Positions 24,013-36,682 of a stretch of DNA of 64,000 bases are shown here, in pieces. The notes under the pieces were generated by a model. It did not search any database. It saw nothing but the letters and a program-made list of their open reading frames with translations, and had not been told where the DNA came from. Source of the DNA: Monosporascus cannonballus (Eukaryota > Ascomycota > Sordariomycetes > Xylariales); contig QJNS01000089.1 in NCBI GenBank assembly GCA_004154925.1, positions 186,001-250,000 of the forward strand. Direction: 5' to 3'. The stretch's first letter is position 1. Every line of letters begins with the position of its first letter. The position numbers were made by a program, and so were the translations under genes.

Positions 24013-25603
24013 CGCGGCTATCCAGGACAGAGCTAGGTACGTACGACCCTAGACGTAAACCGGATAATAACAGTATAGTAAAGGTCGGAAAGGAAAATGG
24101 AGGATGAAGCTCAACCAAGACCGCGTTAGGACGGGGTGGACCCGGGACCCGAACCTGTTTTTTTTAGCAAGGTCGACGACAGGATGGGATGGCTGGATGA
24201 TGGTCAGAGGGCCAGGTGGTGTGGGAAAAAAAAAGAGGATTTCATCTCTTGATCGGCCTTGGGCGGAGATCCTGGAAAACAGAACGGGGACTAGCGCGAA
24301 GTGCCACCCACATACGCTCCCTCTTGTGTTGGATCTAGTGTACCTTGAGCATCTGCGCTTAATGTTAACTCTGTAGGTATTATTATTATATGGATATGTA
24401 TTTGTACATGGATTCCGGACGGATGGGTGGACGGATGGGATATATGTATACTCTCAAGCGATAACTTGAAGAGGGAAACCTATCCGGACGTGAGAGAGGA
24501 GCGAGAGGAGAAGGGGTATAGTAGGAGCCAAGAGGGCGGACGCGCACGGGGAGGGAAAGACATCAGTGGGAAGGGGGAGAGAGGAGCGAGGGAGGAGGGG
24601 TGGATGATATTGTAGTTGTGTGCTTCAATTCCATCTCATGGCACGAGTGACATCAAATCTACTACTACATAAGTCCCTGTATTTTCATTTTTCATCTTTA
24701 CTTTTTTCTTCCAATAAATGGATTGGTGCGGTCAAATGAGCGATGGGGAATGCAGCAGGGCCAGCCAGCATCCCATCAAGCCTGGCTCCTTTCTGTATGT
24801 TGTTTGGTATATGACCTAGCGAGCCTTGTACGTAAGCATGCTAGCTGCATGCTGGAGCTATTACCCGCCGAAGGAACTTATATGTATGTATGTAGGTAAA
24901 TAGGGGCGCGAGCCGAGCGTACTACGACCTTCACACATTCCCATCTATCACAAGGCATGGGAACAAGTCGGTATCGCGCCGAAGCCTTTTAAAACGAAAA
25001 GAAAGAAAGCAAGCGAACCTGTCAGCGCTGATGAGGGAAGCCATTGCCACAAACCACCAGCAGATATATTCTACATACCTGTACCTGTATGCGCTTGGGC
25101 AGCCGAAGCATGCGTATCGTGGAATATCGCTGACAACAACATTGGACAAAGACCGGGTCACCAAGGACATGGTGGGGCTGAGAAAGGACCCCTTCTTTTG
25201 CTTCCTCTTCTGGCCAAGCGCGGCGCATGGGTCAAAAGATTCTGGCGCTTCGTGCTCCAGCAAAACGAAAGAAAAGGCAACCCCAAACCCGACCGCTAAC
25301 AGAAGTGGCTTGTGAGGGAGCCGACATTCAAACAAAGCACCTTTTATTAACGGCATGAGGCGTGCATTGCCTCTCCTCGACCGAAGAAGTCGCGGGGAAA
25401 TGCTTCCCCCCAAACAAGGGCTTCTCTCCTCTAGCCCAAGCTGACGACCTGCCTCCACTGCATCCAGCTTGTTGGTCGGCTTCTGCTGCGGCTACGGCTA
25501 CGGCTCCGGCTACAGGCTCCTGCAACTGTGACTGACCCCATCGCAGCTGATCCCGTTGGCAAGCAAAATCCTTGATATTCCGTTATTAATACACCTATAC
25601 CAC

Positions 25604-25624
25604 GCTCTCTCTCTCTCTCTCTCT
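25604..25624. repeat. CT dinucleotide microsatellite
   Basis: About ten CT units in a row, in intergenic DNA. Confidence 0.9.
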
Positions 25625-28600
25625 TTGCTGTGAGTGACGTTACCCGCTTGCATGCCGTGTCTCGGATGGCTCTGCACATGCTCGACATTGTCCTGCAGCC
25701 ACTCTCACATGCACTTGACTGTTGCATGAGCCAGCACAAATGAAGAGAAGTATCGTTCGATTCTGGAAGGCTACGCGATATTTCATAGGCATTCGGTATT
25801 TCCAGTCAGACATTCACACAGTGTGGTGTCCAACCCTTTCGAGGTCTAGGCAGTGGCGGCGGCGGCGGTATCGTTGCTGGGATGGATGTCCATATACCCT
25901 CGTCTCGCCCCGTCGTCTTCTTTTGTCCCTTCGTCCTTACATGTGGCCAAGCTACTGTGGCCCGCGAACCGGCCCGTGGGAAAATTACTTGGACAAGACG
26001 GCAGACGAGCCTTTTATCACGTTTTGGTACGCTACCCGCACTTCTTAGAGTATGCCTTCTGCATACTATGTACGTATTGGGAGGTTAAGTGAATGATCCT
26101 TGCCTGTCACTCCCGCTGAAAAGGTTTATCCAAAATGCCCATATTAGACCATCTCAACCGCTAAAGAACGGCAAAAGCAATCGATAACTGGGCCAACTAT
26201 GCTTAAATCAGTATGCCGAACGCGACGGCGCAGTACCTTACAGGCACCATTTTATTCAGCCATATACCAACCAAGTACAAGTCGCATGGTATACTGAGAT
26301 AGCTACGCCCACCGGCCCCGCTCTCCAAGCAAGTTAAATCACATAAGAATTTGTATGGGGCATAAACACCACGGCATGTTTTGCCGACGTTTACCGCTAT
26401 GGCAGCTTGCCAATCCTTGAAAATTATCGATCTTGAACGAAGCGGAGAAGGTCGCATACCATACAACTTTCTATGCACATTTACATTCTAGCCCTATCTG
26501 GCACATAGTGGCCCAGTGAGGGTAACTAACTAAAAATACCCCTGTGAGCCGTAGCCGGGCGAAAAATTCCCGGTCGTCCCTCATCCAATCACGGCTCGAT
26601 CCACCCCTCCCCAATTGCTGGGACAAGGATTCCACGGCTGGACTTCCGAGGGGGCATCGTCGCTTGAGGCGAGTTGCGAAGTACCGTCCTTAGTCAAGCG
26701 ATGCTGTAAAAGGAACTGAACCAAATTGTCGATTAACGTAGTTACGCTCTCCCAGTGAATGAGTGGAGGCCAGCCTTATCGTGTTCCGCATGCAAAGCTA
26801 CAAGGGTCTATTTTCTAGCGATATCTGAGGAGAAACGACGGAGTTGTCATCGCATCCCTCTTACTGGCCCTGGCCTTACCACCCGAGACGCCGACGCCGT
26901 CCATCAACATGTCTGACCCAGGAACATGCCTGGGTAGGCTGCACGTCCAGCGTCGTCCCGCAGGAACGTCAAGGGCACCATCCCTTACCAGCGTGCCATT
27001 CGGATTGAGGTCGCTAAGACGTAGGGCAGCGACACAGGTACGTGTCCTCTGCGATGATCAGAACTCCTACCTAGGGGAACCCCACCTTACGGCTCACAGG
27101 CTGGAGTGGTGTTCATTGACGAAGCGCGGTGCATCACCTTCTCCATAGAGTAAATGGTGAAGATGATGATAACTTCAGCTTCTCTCTGCAACACTATGAA
27201 TGTCAAAGCACAATTTCTCGCTATAACGGAAGTTGAGGCTCTGACATAGTTAAACGCCAACTAATGCGGATCCAGATGCTCCATTCACTTTCAACCGTCT
27301 GATCTGACATTTCCCCATTGGTGCCTCTGGAATCTCCCCCGAGCCACGGCTCTAACTTGCGAAGTACATTATATATATTGGTTTTAAGAAGTGCTCTAAC
27401 AGGCATCACAAAACAACCCTGCATCCGGGAAAATAGAATTCGCGCTGCCTCTTCGCGTAGGCGAATTCCCGTTTCGGGTGTTTTGTGAGCGCCCCGACGG
27501 ATAGCGTAACTTAAGGGCAATGGCATTTTCCTGCCACGTCGGCGGCTCTGACATCTCAACAACCGCGCAGCCACAGCGCAGAGCGAACCCTTCCTTGTCT
27601 CACCCCCGGGGGGGGGGGTTCGTGTTGGAAATTGCACGTGCATCGACCGGTCTGGCCACCGCCGACCAGATCAGCCAAACCCCGCGCTCGGAATCCGTTT
27701 CTGCCATCTGCATGTGCTACAGGATCTCATCTAATCTGATCGGTCCGGGGGGAGGGGCGGGCGATCCACATGTTCTAAAGTCGGGACGTTTTCGCGGGTC
27801 TCAAATAGCCCACCCCCCAGCCCGGTATTTATTTGCTATCCCCATTCAGCGCCGTCTATCTACATGACACCACATATAGCCAAAATCCAAAAAGCACGCC
27901 ATCACGGAGCATCACGGAGGAGCTTCGCATCGCGCCAGCAAACAAGCTCATGCGAGCGGGGCCCGCCTCCCGGTTCGTCATTTCCCAACCCAATGCGCGC
28001 CGGAACGAGAGGCCACGTCCTCCATTACAGAGCCTAGCGGGCGTCGGACTTTACCGCCGGATCTCGGCGCTAATGCCGCCAAGAATTCCCTTCCGGCAAT
28101 GACGATATATCCGCAATGTGGCCTTCTCAGCGAGCAAAAACGTATCACGGAACTGTATATGGAAGCCCTCCGTTGCCGCTTGTAGTAGGCATATCATATC
28201 CTCGAAGTCGTGCGAACCGTCTCGTTCACCCAGCGGCGGCGGGGTCACCACCTTGGCGTCGCGTTGAGGCCATGCTAGTCTCATTTTGATGGCTTTTGCG
28301 TTTAGCCGCGGCGCGGCGCGCGGCTTGAGACCGCCTCGCTTACTCGCATATAGGACGATGCGGTCGAATGGATGGGCGCTTCAACGTGAGCACAACCGCC
28401 CCCTATAGTTAAACGAACTGCGCCGTAGCCGACTCTCCTGAATTCCCAGTTCGGAAAGGCGCATCCGGGATGCGGAGTCGTCGGCCGTCTCTTCGGGAAG
28501 TGATGATGACGATATGCGTCTTGAGAGGGGGTCGAGGCGTGTCTTACCGTAGGCGATCGGTCCCCCCGGGACAGTTATGGCAAACAGGCCCTCGCCAACC

Positions 28601-30220
28601 GCAGGCCAGTCTTAATCCCATAGACGCATGTTGACATTAATTATCGTATCCCCTGGCCTCTCAGATTTCTGTCCCTGACCATTCACCGTGCTTCCCCGTT
28701 CTTGTTCGGCTGTCTTGATCATTGCCTCAATATCTGCTCGGATAGGACACTGCCTTCTCTGGACATCTCGAACCTCGCTGGCATAAGCTAGCTACTGTTA
28801 ATCCCCTTACATAGAAGTTCGAAAACGCCTAGTGTCATACTACCCCATAGAAACGCTCTTGTGAATGCTCGTCGTACAATCATTCGGGCGCAAATGAGTC
28901 CGCGTGGTTCATTCCCATCCCTTCCTAACTCCTCCATGCCGAAGGACCCTGTTCCTTCGCAAATTGCTTAGTATCGCGTACTTCGCCCTTCCCGTGCTCG
29001 GCATCGGATGTCCTCCAACTCTCTACAAGACCCGCCAACGCCACCCTAGCCAGCCCCTCCTAATTACCCGTCCCCGGGTGAAAATTAGCTCCGTTGTCTT
29101 CTCCTCCCGGCGGTCCCGGGTCGCCGGCGATAACCGGCTCCCCACCCCGAACTTCGTTGGCGGGCGGCGCTAGTTCCAGCCGTCACTCGGCCCCGGCGGC
29201 GAGTACCCCAGCCCGTGATCCATCCCCTCGGCGCTGCCGGCGCTTAGGACCGATCCCCGCCTCCCCCCCCCTCCCGAGACTCGTCGTCCGGCCTACCGGC
29301 TTCTCTGATCCGAAACTGCCGCGATAGGGGGCCGGTCCGACCACGAAACCCATAAAACCTATATCAATAGTTAGGCAGGAGCTCCCGATTTAGGCCAGCT
29401 CCGTCAAAAGTAGCGTGACTTGCCTTTGCTCCCGTTCGCCGCATGCACGGCCAGCCCGGAAATGGCACACGGGTTTCAATCACGAGTACAGTAGATAGAT
29501 GATGCGGTGCGTACTCCACTACCAAATACCGCTGAAGCGCGCGGAAATAAACTCCGCACCGTTTGTCGGTAGACTACATGCTAATATACTCGGACACGGA
29601 ACTTAAGCTTACCAAGATCTATTTCCGCCTCCAGAGTTGAGCTGGTATTAAATTATGGCTGAGAAACCCGGAATATAGGTTAAGGTGGATGAAATCATCA
29701 GCCAGATATTTGTGCGGCCAAGGTGAAATTTCTTCGAACCCAGCCCAGCAGCCCAAGTTCATATGGTACCAGACGCCAATCCGACGGATGCAGAAAGCAT
29801 AATTGTGGAAGAAGAGCCATATTAAAGGGATCGCATGACACAGGGCCCAAAAATGGGACCTTTAGGGAGGCGGCCCCTTGGCATAAAAATACACGGATAT
29901 GAGACCATGGGCTTGTTAAAAAAGCAGGGTCCATTCAAAAGGATCTCACTCTCTATGTGAACAGAAGGGTAAGAGAGAAGAAAGTTGGGAGGGATGGTGA
30001 AAAAACCAGTGACACGCGAGACTAGCTACTTAAGCTTGGGTGTCAAGAATACGCGGAGGCATAGTTCTCCCGATCCCGGGGTGAGGGGGCATCTCTGAAC
30101 GGGGAATCCACAGGTAGACTACGGTTTAGATTCTGTCGATAATATAGCCGTCCATTGCAAATCTCGCATAGGGGGAAAGGGCCATCTAGAGCAGTTATAT
30201 ACGCGGGCACTGCCTTTAAA

Positions 30221-31558
30221 ATGTCCGAACGTCCCAAGAAAGCGAAGCCACCAGCGGCACCGGTGCCAGCCCCCACACCTCGATCCTCGCGTACCGCAGC
30301 AGGACGAAGCAAGAATGCTAATACAAACGGGAAGAAGAAACGAAATAAACGGCCAAAAGGAAACAAAGATACTCACGACGGTGGATCGAAGACCTCGTGG
30401 ATGCTGAAAAACGCAGGCGCTGTTATCCATCCATTCACAACCGTCCAGGCCATCGACACCGAAGTCTCCTCAGCCGGCGGCTTCGAACTTCTGTGCACAT
30501 ATAACTGGATCGAGAAGACCAAGAACAAGAGCGACCCCGCGATCTACGTCCCAGGCGGACCACCCAAATGGAAGCCGCCCACGCTCCCCATCACGTTGCC
30601 TCAAGACACAGGCATGCAATACGCCGACCAAAACGCATTTCGCGTTCCAAAATATCCCTTCGAACCCGTCTTCTGGGCTCTCGACCTCATGAACCCGGAC
30701 ATGCGTTTCAACGACGTCGATCTAGTCTGCAACCGCAATAGCTTGCGGAAGCTGCTTGACATTGCTACGGGTCGCCGTCGTGACCCATTCGTCATGCACT
30801 TGCACATGGTGGAGAAGACACTCTTTATTACGCGAAAGGAGAAGAACGCCCGCACGATGGTATCGGGGAGCAGGAATTCGGGATATGGTTACAATTTCGA
30901 GAAGGCGTGCACTGAGGCTGATGGAGATGTCGTGGGTTCTAGTAGCCACCATCGAGTCGTGAAGTATAATATGGGTGGATTGAATTGCGTCGTCAGGTTT
31001 GAAGTTGATGCATACTATGAGGGGAATGAAGAGGGCGTATGCGCCCATGATTTTGATCATGAAGGCGATGCACTGGCAAAAAGATTCGACCTATTGACGA
31101 TCAAAGAAATAGACTCAGATTCTACGAAGAGCACCACCTCGAACACTTCGACCAACGTGGTTAGAAAGGGAGCCGTCTTATCTTCATCTCAAATGGCGGA
31201 GATCAAAACAAAGAAAGGCCTAGGAGGAACCGTCTATTTCAAGAGCTATCTGCCGCAGCTCTGGTTCGGCCGTACGCCTTACCTCTTCATCGGCCGAAAC
31301 ACCGATGGCATCTTCCATAAGATCGTGAAGATGCACGCGGGGTCTAAGTTTACGGAGTGGGAGAAGGAAAACCAGGAGGGGTTAAGAAAGCTAGTAGGAA
31401 TTCTCAATGAGTTGAGGGAAGTTGTGAGCAAGGTGGAAAGCAGTGCTGCTGTTCTCATGTACGAGAAGAAGGGAGATGAACCGATGAAGATCCTGGAGAT
31501 GAAGAACCTGACTAGCGTGCTGCCGGAAGAGACTCGCAGGAAGTATTGGAGCTCGTAA
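30221..31558 (+). CDS. Fungal conserved protein of unknown function (family often mislabelled GGPP synthetase)
   Basis: A single-exon frame of 445 residues from ATG 30221, which has A at -3 and is followed by a Lys/Pro-rich start. An upstream in-frame ATG at 30155 would add 22 residues of unlikely sequence. Residues 1-65 are basic and disordered, possibly a nuclear signal (GKKKRNKRPKGNK). The body has the family order: LLCTYNWIE, AIYVPGGPPKW, a L-PDTG--Y-DQNA-R-P block, VDLVCNRNSLRKLL, a TLF-TRKE block, YGYNFEKA, VVKYNMGGLNCVVRFE, and later LPQLWFGRTPYLFIG. Many fungal genomes carry this family under the name geranylgeranyl pyrophosphate synthetase. It lacks the DDxxD motifs of prenyltransferases, so I do not accept that label. 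The gene is intact and its function is unknown. Confidence 0.82.
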   Translation: MSERPKKAKPPAAPVPAPTPRSSRTAAGRSKNANTNGKKKRNKRPKGNKDTHDGGSKTSWMLKNAGAVIHPFTTVQAIDTEVSSAGGFELLCTYNWIEKTKNKSDPAIYVPGGPPKWKPPTLPITLPQDTGMQYADQNAFRVPKYPFEPVFWALDLMNPDMRFNDVDLVCNRNSLRKLLDIATGRRRDPFVMHLHMVEKTLFITRKEKNARTMVSGSRNSGYGYNFEKACTEADGDVVGSSSHHRVVKYNMGGLNCVVRFEVDAYYEGNEEGVCAHDFDHEGDALAKRFDLLTIKEIDSDSTKSTTSNTSTNVVRKGAVLSSSQMAEIKTKKGLGGTVYFKSYLPQLWFGRTPYLFIGRNTDGIFHKIVKMHAGSKFTEWEKENQEGLRKLVGILNELREVVSKVESSAAVLMYEKKGDEPMKILEMKNLTSVLPEETRRKYWSS

Positions 31559-32964
31559 AATAAACATTGACGAGTATGCCAATGCATGCTCAGGATGGCC
31601 GGGATCTTTGGCAATCTTTTATATCTGAGGTTTTATTGGGATAATGGCCGATACCGGGGGTAATCAGATCGACAATGGGAAGAGCATCTACTTAATCTAT
31701 GACCGCCGAAATAGTAACCACACAAGCAGTTGTGAAAACCGTGAACAAACCAGCGGTGAGCAAGCATCTAGAGAGGCCTACGAGTCGTGTGACTCGTAAC
31801 TCGAAAGCCATCGCGTGATTACGAATATAGACTTAAACTTAAATAAGAAATAGAAAACGTAATATGGGACCTAAAAACTATGGACGCTTTATTAACGCAA
31901 TATAGTTAGTTCTTAGGAACGAAAATATTATATAAAGGTGTGTTACTTCTAAATACGAGAGGATTTAATTATACATAATTTCACGACTTTATTAAAAGTA
32001 TCGAAACTGGAATCCCGGTTCCAAAAGGAGGCCCAAAGCCAACCTCTTAATTAAAGCTACCATTACCTTCACAAAAGGTAAAAGGAGGTAATAGGAATAA
32101 TCTAAGGTTTAGTCCCCCAAAAATAAAAATAAGACCAGTTAATAGGCTGCTCCGCTAAAAAGGTAAGCAGAGCTGATGCCGGAGCTGATAAGGGGCTAAT
32201 AAGGCTGATAAATAGCTGGGCCGAGATTAGGTACAGGAGCGAAGAGGCCGTACAAGTTACCACCCGTGCCAAGTTACGTGTCGCTTGAGACTCGTCTCAT
32301 AATACCTAGCCTTAGCCGGTATTGCTTGTCAGCGGACTGGGTAGTTGTCCTGTCGGAATAGGGGCAAAAACAGGGGTGGGCATCTAGCTAGACGACTACA
32401 CCGCTGGTTATAATAAGTATAGTTGCCTACTGTAGCCCCAAGCCTTCGGGGCCGATAATTTGTGGTAGAATCTGACGGGTATTTAAACCTACTTTTGATA
32501 GTCATTGCAGTACAGCTTTTAGTATGATGCCATTAACAGGTAAACCGTATAGGTTCTGTAGCTCAACAGCTCCTGCGAACTCCTAGCCGTGAGTCAACCA
32601 CCTATGTTCGTCACTTTTAATCAAGTTATATCAACATTCCTTCGGGGACCGGCTCTTCGTCAACCCGGCGAGTGAGTTTTTATTAGCTAGGGATGGATTT
32701 ACATAAACTATGCTTCAGAGCCGTATCTTCACCGCACCCATCGCTCTTTCTGATCGTCAGCTTCTGTGCTGTCATTCTAACCATCTCATTTATAAGCCCA
32801 CTAGTTTACACTCAGACGGGCATCTGTACGTTACCCTTAGAAGCTTTCTGTTTTCATACAGCAAATAGATCCATATCGCGTGCACCACAATCTGACCGGC
32901 CAAGTGATCAGAACATTTCTCATAGCCTTCCATGCCACCTGTACTATCAGGCGGTTCTGACAAA
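31559..32964. other. Intergenic DNA with decayed repeat
   Basis: From about 31820 to 32230 the base composition is AT-rich. The segment 32005-32330 is the second, more mutated copy of the dispersed repeat at 6640-6950. The frame at 32693-32968 shows no domain. Confidence 0.5.
32005..32330. repeat. Dispersed repeat, copy 2 (partner at 6640-6950)
   Basis: Shared blocks in the same order as copy 1 (CTGGAATCCCGGTTCC, GGAGGTAATAGGAAT, GAGCTGATGCCGGAGCTGATAA, CTCATAATACC). This copy carries more C-to-T and G-to-A changes, as RIP would cause. Confidence 0.45.
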
Positions 32965-34237
32965 TTAATAGCGATAGCTGCGCACCCCGGCGTCTAGTAG
33001 ATCGCATCCCCCTGGGACCTTAATTGTGCCGTCGAAGCGGTCCGTCATGGCGCGTGCGAAACCTGGCGTGGCGAATAGTTCGACGTACCGCCCCATGGCC
33101 CTGTTCTCTGTACCCCGGACGGGGGCGTGGTCCTGCATGGGGCGGGCGGGAGGGGGGTTCGTCCCGCGGCGGCCGACAGCGACTATGACAACGCGGGACG
33201 TGCTCCAGCGAGGGGTGCTGGCGCTGCAGCTGCAGCTCGCCGTGCTTGAACGCGTTTATGGCCGCGTTGACGAGGGGGAGCAGTCTGTACTCCTCCGCCA
33301 TGAGGGCAAGGTTGAGAAGCGTGCTCTGCAAGGTCTCTGCTTTACGGGCGACGTGTTCCGGGATGCACAACGGGATGGTGCTTAGCGCTGCGGCGATGTT
33401 GTTTTGAGCCGACTTATTACTTCCAGTGGCGGTAACGGTGGAGTCAGATTGACTGGTCTCTGCATTGTGATGCTCGTTGTGAGGCGTCGCGGACTTCGTG
33501 GCGGGACCGGAAGTGAACGGAGCTTTGGGAACCGAAAAGCAGGTTGGGGGAACGGCTTCTTCAGGCTCAATATTGGGCAAGATGGCATCAGGTTCCTTGC
33601 GAATCGTGGCATGACCTGTGTCCACGGGTCCTCCATCTATTATATGTTTCTGGGTGCTGAATAGATCTTTTACCGAAGCTGGCGTCCCATCATGGAACTT
33701 GGAAGAGAACGGAATTTTCCTGCTGAATGTTGCACGCGGCGTAACTGCCGACTCGGTTGCATGATCTGATGATTGGGTTGTCGGAGAAAATGGATGCCCG
33801 GGGACTGGAGCTTGGCTTTGGTGACGTCCGAAACGAAGACGAAGTTCTCCCACAGACTAGTGCTAGTACACGGGATAAAAGCAGTTGTGAGCCAAACGGT
33901 CGCTCACTATTCAACTGCTTCCCGGCAAAAACCAAGGCACGAAGCGGTCATAACTGGGCAGAAATGGCAGCTCGTCCTTATCTTGTCCACGTCGTTTGGC
34001 CGCGTTAGGGAAATAGCTCCCTAGGTCCGGTACCCGTGGCAGTCTGCCTCTGTTGTGCTGCCAGTTGACGAAGATATTACGAGCATCGTGGCCCTCCTCG
34101 GGAAGTTCAATGGTCCGGCTCGATTCCTCGAGGCGCTCCCACAGAAGCGGACCCAGTTGTTGGAGCTGGACCTCGTAGCGGCGGCGCTCAGGTCCAACGA
34201 TCACAGTGACGATCTTCCCTCTGCTGCTACTAGAGTC
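32965..34237 (-). pseudogene. BTB/POZ-domain protein gene, apparently frameshifted
   Basis: On the minus strand an exon-like start follows CTAACAG at 34238. It reads KIVTVIVGPERRRYEV, then a WER-EESSRTIELPEE stretch and IFVNWQHNRGRLPRV, the order of a fungal BTB fold. A different frame continues with a 150-residue Ser/Thr-rich linker (to about 33400). LLNLALMAEEYRLLPLVNAAINAF follows, with the helical segment typical after the BTB domain, then QRQHPSLEHV. After about 33195 a third frame carries the expected end, YVELFATPGF and MTDRFDGTIKVP, stopping at 32965-32967. At least one frame change (near 33195) has no intron signal, so the gene is probably broken. I could not place a first exon with ATG. 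BTB proteins serve as protein-interaction modules and substrate adaptors; this one's partner is unknown. Confidence 0.55.
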
Positions 34238-34830
34238 CTGTTAGACAATACCTTCTCGATACGTATTCAGGTCATAATCCCCTCACCCTTCGAGTGATAG
34301 ATCAGGGACGTCGGGAAAGTCGTCTCTTGGTGTCCGCCATTTCTTTCTGCGAGGGTGTGCAGACAGTTAGTGAGAACGATCAGGCAGGAAATTGCAGGCT
34401 ACGGGATACCTCGATTTTAGTGTAGCCTGTGTAGGTAGAATAGAGTGTAAAGCTAAGTAGAAATGCTAAGAGAAAGGCAAAAGGTAACAGTTAGGGCCTT
34501 GACGTTTTGAGTTATGTTATGTTCTATAGCGCGATGAAAAAGAAAGAAGACCAGTCAGAATAGTGGGAGAAGATATCTATGGCAATGACCTGTTTATTTG
34601 GAACTGTTTCTTGATAATGGCGGCTGCCCTTCATATTGCGAATTTCTTATTACCCGAGAGCTTGAGGTGTTACTTTGAACAATATATCGCAACTAACTGC
34701 TGCAGGAGTTTGCAAGCATCTGTACGACTTCGAGGTTATACGATGTTAGCCGCGTGGCAGAGAACTTATAGGCGATGTCGTTACCTTTCTATACGAACGC
34801 CTCTTAAGCCGGAGCGCTAACTAGCAACAA
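34238..34830. other. Transition zone into the AT-rich block
   Basis: Mixed composition and no recognisable gene. The open frame 34563-34820 has no domain. AT content rises sharply after about 34840. Confidence 0.5.
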
Positions 34831-34973
34831 AGCTAACAATTTTCTTGGTATGGGTTAAAGCTTAAATTGATTATGGAAGATGGGATAAATAAAGCTGGTT
34901 TAATGTAATATTTCTTTTAGGCAATGCGCTGATATTATATTTAATTGTTGTATTTGTTTATAGGTTGCGCTCC

Positions 34974-35212
34974 TATAAGACCCTAACATCACATATAGAA
35001 GTATATAACTGAAGAAAAGTGTATTAACAGGTTACATTCCTTTCGAAGATCCTAGATAAAAGGTGAGGGTAGCGAACCCTCTTTTAATATACGTAAATTT
35101 AACTGTAGCTAAAAGGAAAAAATATCGAGGATGTATAAAGTAACCTTCTTTTAAAAAGTAATGAAACTAAGTCAAAGCTTAGCTGTTTAATCGACTTCAA
35201 CTAGGTTTAATA
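34974..35212 (-). mobile_element. RIP-decayed 3' LTR of a Ty1/copia element
   Basis: Reverse-complemented, this 239-bp segment aligns over its full length with the solo LTR at 8253-8492. It differs mainly by C-to-T and G-to-A (the TGTCAGACCC start has become TATTAAACCT). Immediately upstream in its own orientation is a purine tract (AGGGGAGTA), as expected of a polypurine tract before a 3' LTR. So the element's internal part lies to the right, where copia pol remnants occur. The flank beyond the LTR is GCTCC (plus strand). I did not find the matching 5' LTR. Confidence 0.82.
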
Positions 35213-35333
35213 TACTCCCCTAATTGTTAAGAAGTAATAGCTAAAATTCTTACAATGCAAAAGAATTACTTAAAAAGAAAATATCGTAGTAGTTCACTTT
35301 AAAACAAAAACAGAAAATACAAAAATAATAAAC

Positions 35334-35363
35334 TTTCGAAATCGAGAAATCTCGATTTCGAAA
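35334..35363. other. Perfect 30-bp palindrome (14-bp arms, AA spacer)
   Basis: The arms TTTCGAAATCGAGA and TCTCGATTTCGAAA are exact reverse complements. It lies 120 bp inside the copia LTR boundary. It could form a hairpin; no function is known. Confidence 0.8.
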
Positions 35364-36032
35364 TTCTAAAAAACAGTTAATAAGATTCGAACCCATACCT
35401 TTAGAAATAAAAACCTAACGTTATATTGTTACGATTGCAGCTTATATCGCTACGCCACTAGAGTAAAAGATCGGTGAGATGATTTATCTTAGCTAGCTTA
35501 GGTCTTTTATAGCTTGTTTCTATTTTTGATGTGCTTCTATATATTACGCCAAGGCGTTAAAATTCACCAATTAAATAGCGTATTCTCGTAACGAACTAAC
35601 GAGGCCTAAATTTAAGTTATAGAAAAATATTTTCGTTTTATATATTTTGTTAAAAATAATTTCAATTAAATATTGTTAATGCTTTAAAGCTATGCTAAGT
35701 GTAAGTTAATATACGTATAAATTTTCTTTCGAATTCTTTCCATAAAAATCAAAATTAATATAATTAAAATAAAATTCGATAAAATTATTAATTATAGCGT
35801 TTTAATAATTACGATGACATAAATATTACTTATATTATTTTATTATAAACTGTTTCATATCGATTTAAAATTAAAAGATTCATTTATTTATATTTTGATT
35901 TTTATAAATTATTTTTAATATTTTACAATTATTAAAAATTTATAAATAATAAAATTCGAAATAATTTTACAACTATAATATAATTAATTTAAATGCGATA
36001 AACTTGATATTTAATATATTTATCGAATGTAA

Positions 36033-36068
<36 letters not shown>

Positions 36069-36527
36069 AAATGAATTCATTTTTTGAAATTAAAATTAAA
36101 ATCGATACGATTAAGTTTAGATTTGAGAAATAGATAACTGTAATACCTTTATAGCTGCGACAGCATAATTATCGATCGCATTATCGTATGCTAGGTTTCT
36201 CTAATATACCTTATTAAAATCAAGCTTTATATTAAAAATTATAATTACGTTTATAGCGCAATTATAGTTAAGTAACTTTTAATATTACGCCAACTTAATT
36301 CGTAAAGAACTTATAAAAATAACAAAACTTTTAAAATAAGACCTAATATTAAATTGTAATTTTCTAGCTTTATTTTATAAGTGTTTATATAAATTTTAAT
36401 TTCGTTTTAATATATATATATAGTTTTAAAAGAGTTTTTTAACCGTATATATAATTCTTTAATAGATGTTAATTTAAAAAAGATATTAAAAATAAATTAA
36501 ACTTTTCGTTTTATATATATTTTTAAA

Positions 36528-36682
36528 TCAAAACACCTTTATAATTACGATAACCTAATTATCGCATATAATATTTTTTAATAAATCTTTTAAACGTAAT
36601 TTAATATGAGAAAAATCTGTATAATTATATTTTAGCTCGTATAGATTATGATTATTATATTACAATTATAAAGACGTTTCGA
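36528..36682. repeat. Inverted-repeat element of about 155 bp (MITE-like), copy B
   Basis: The ends are inverted copies built on the motif AAACGYCTTTATAATT (left CAAAACACCTTTATAATT, right AATTATAAAGACGTTTCG). The interior matches copy D at 37573-37728 in reverse orientation, including GCTCGT and a TCTCATATTAAATTA-type block. Related, more decayed copies lie at about 36140-36275 and 36700-36832. All copies look RIP-mutated. Confidence 0.7.

Larger units (their letters stand above)
23141..30220. other. Seven-kb intergenic region upstream of SKN7
   Basis: No recognisable gene lies between the divergent starts of SKN7 and the conserved gene at 30.2 kb. The region holds the hexamer satellite (23904-24012), a CT microsatellite (25604-25624), a GGC run near 25857-25868 and a G10 run near 27608. 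Minor open frames, such as 28051-28284 minus and 28904-29173 plus, carry no domain I know. Large upstream regions are common for fungal regulators, so this may be promoter plus unannotated non-coding DNA. Confidence 0.5.

Noticed and set aside
35378..35465. tRNA-like segment (minus strand) with GGGTTCGAATC and TGGCGTAGCGATA boxes
   Set aside because: It resembles polymerase III A and B boxes, but the T stem and acceptor do not pair. At most it is a mutated tRNA-derived SINE, so it is not called a tRNA gene.
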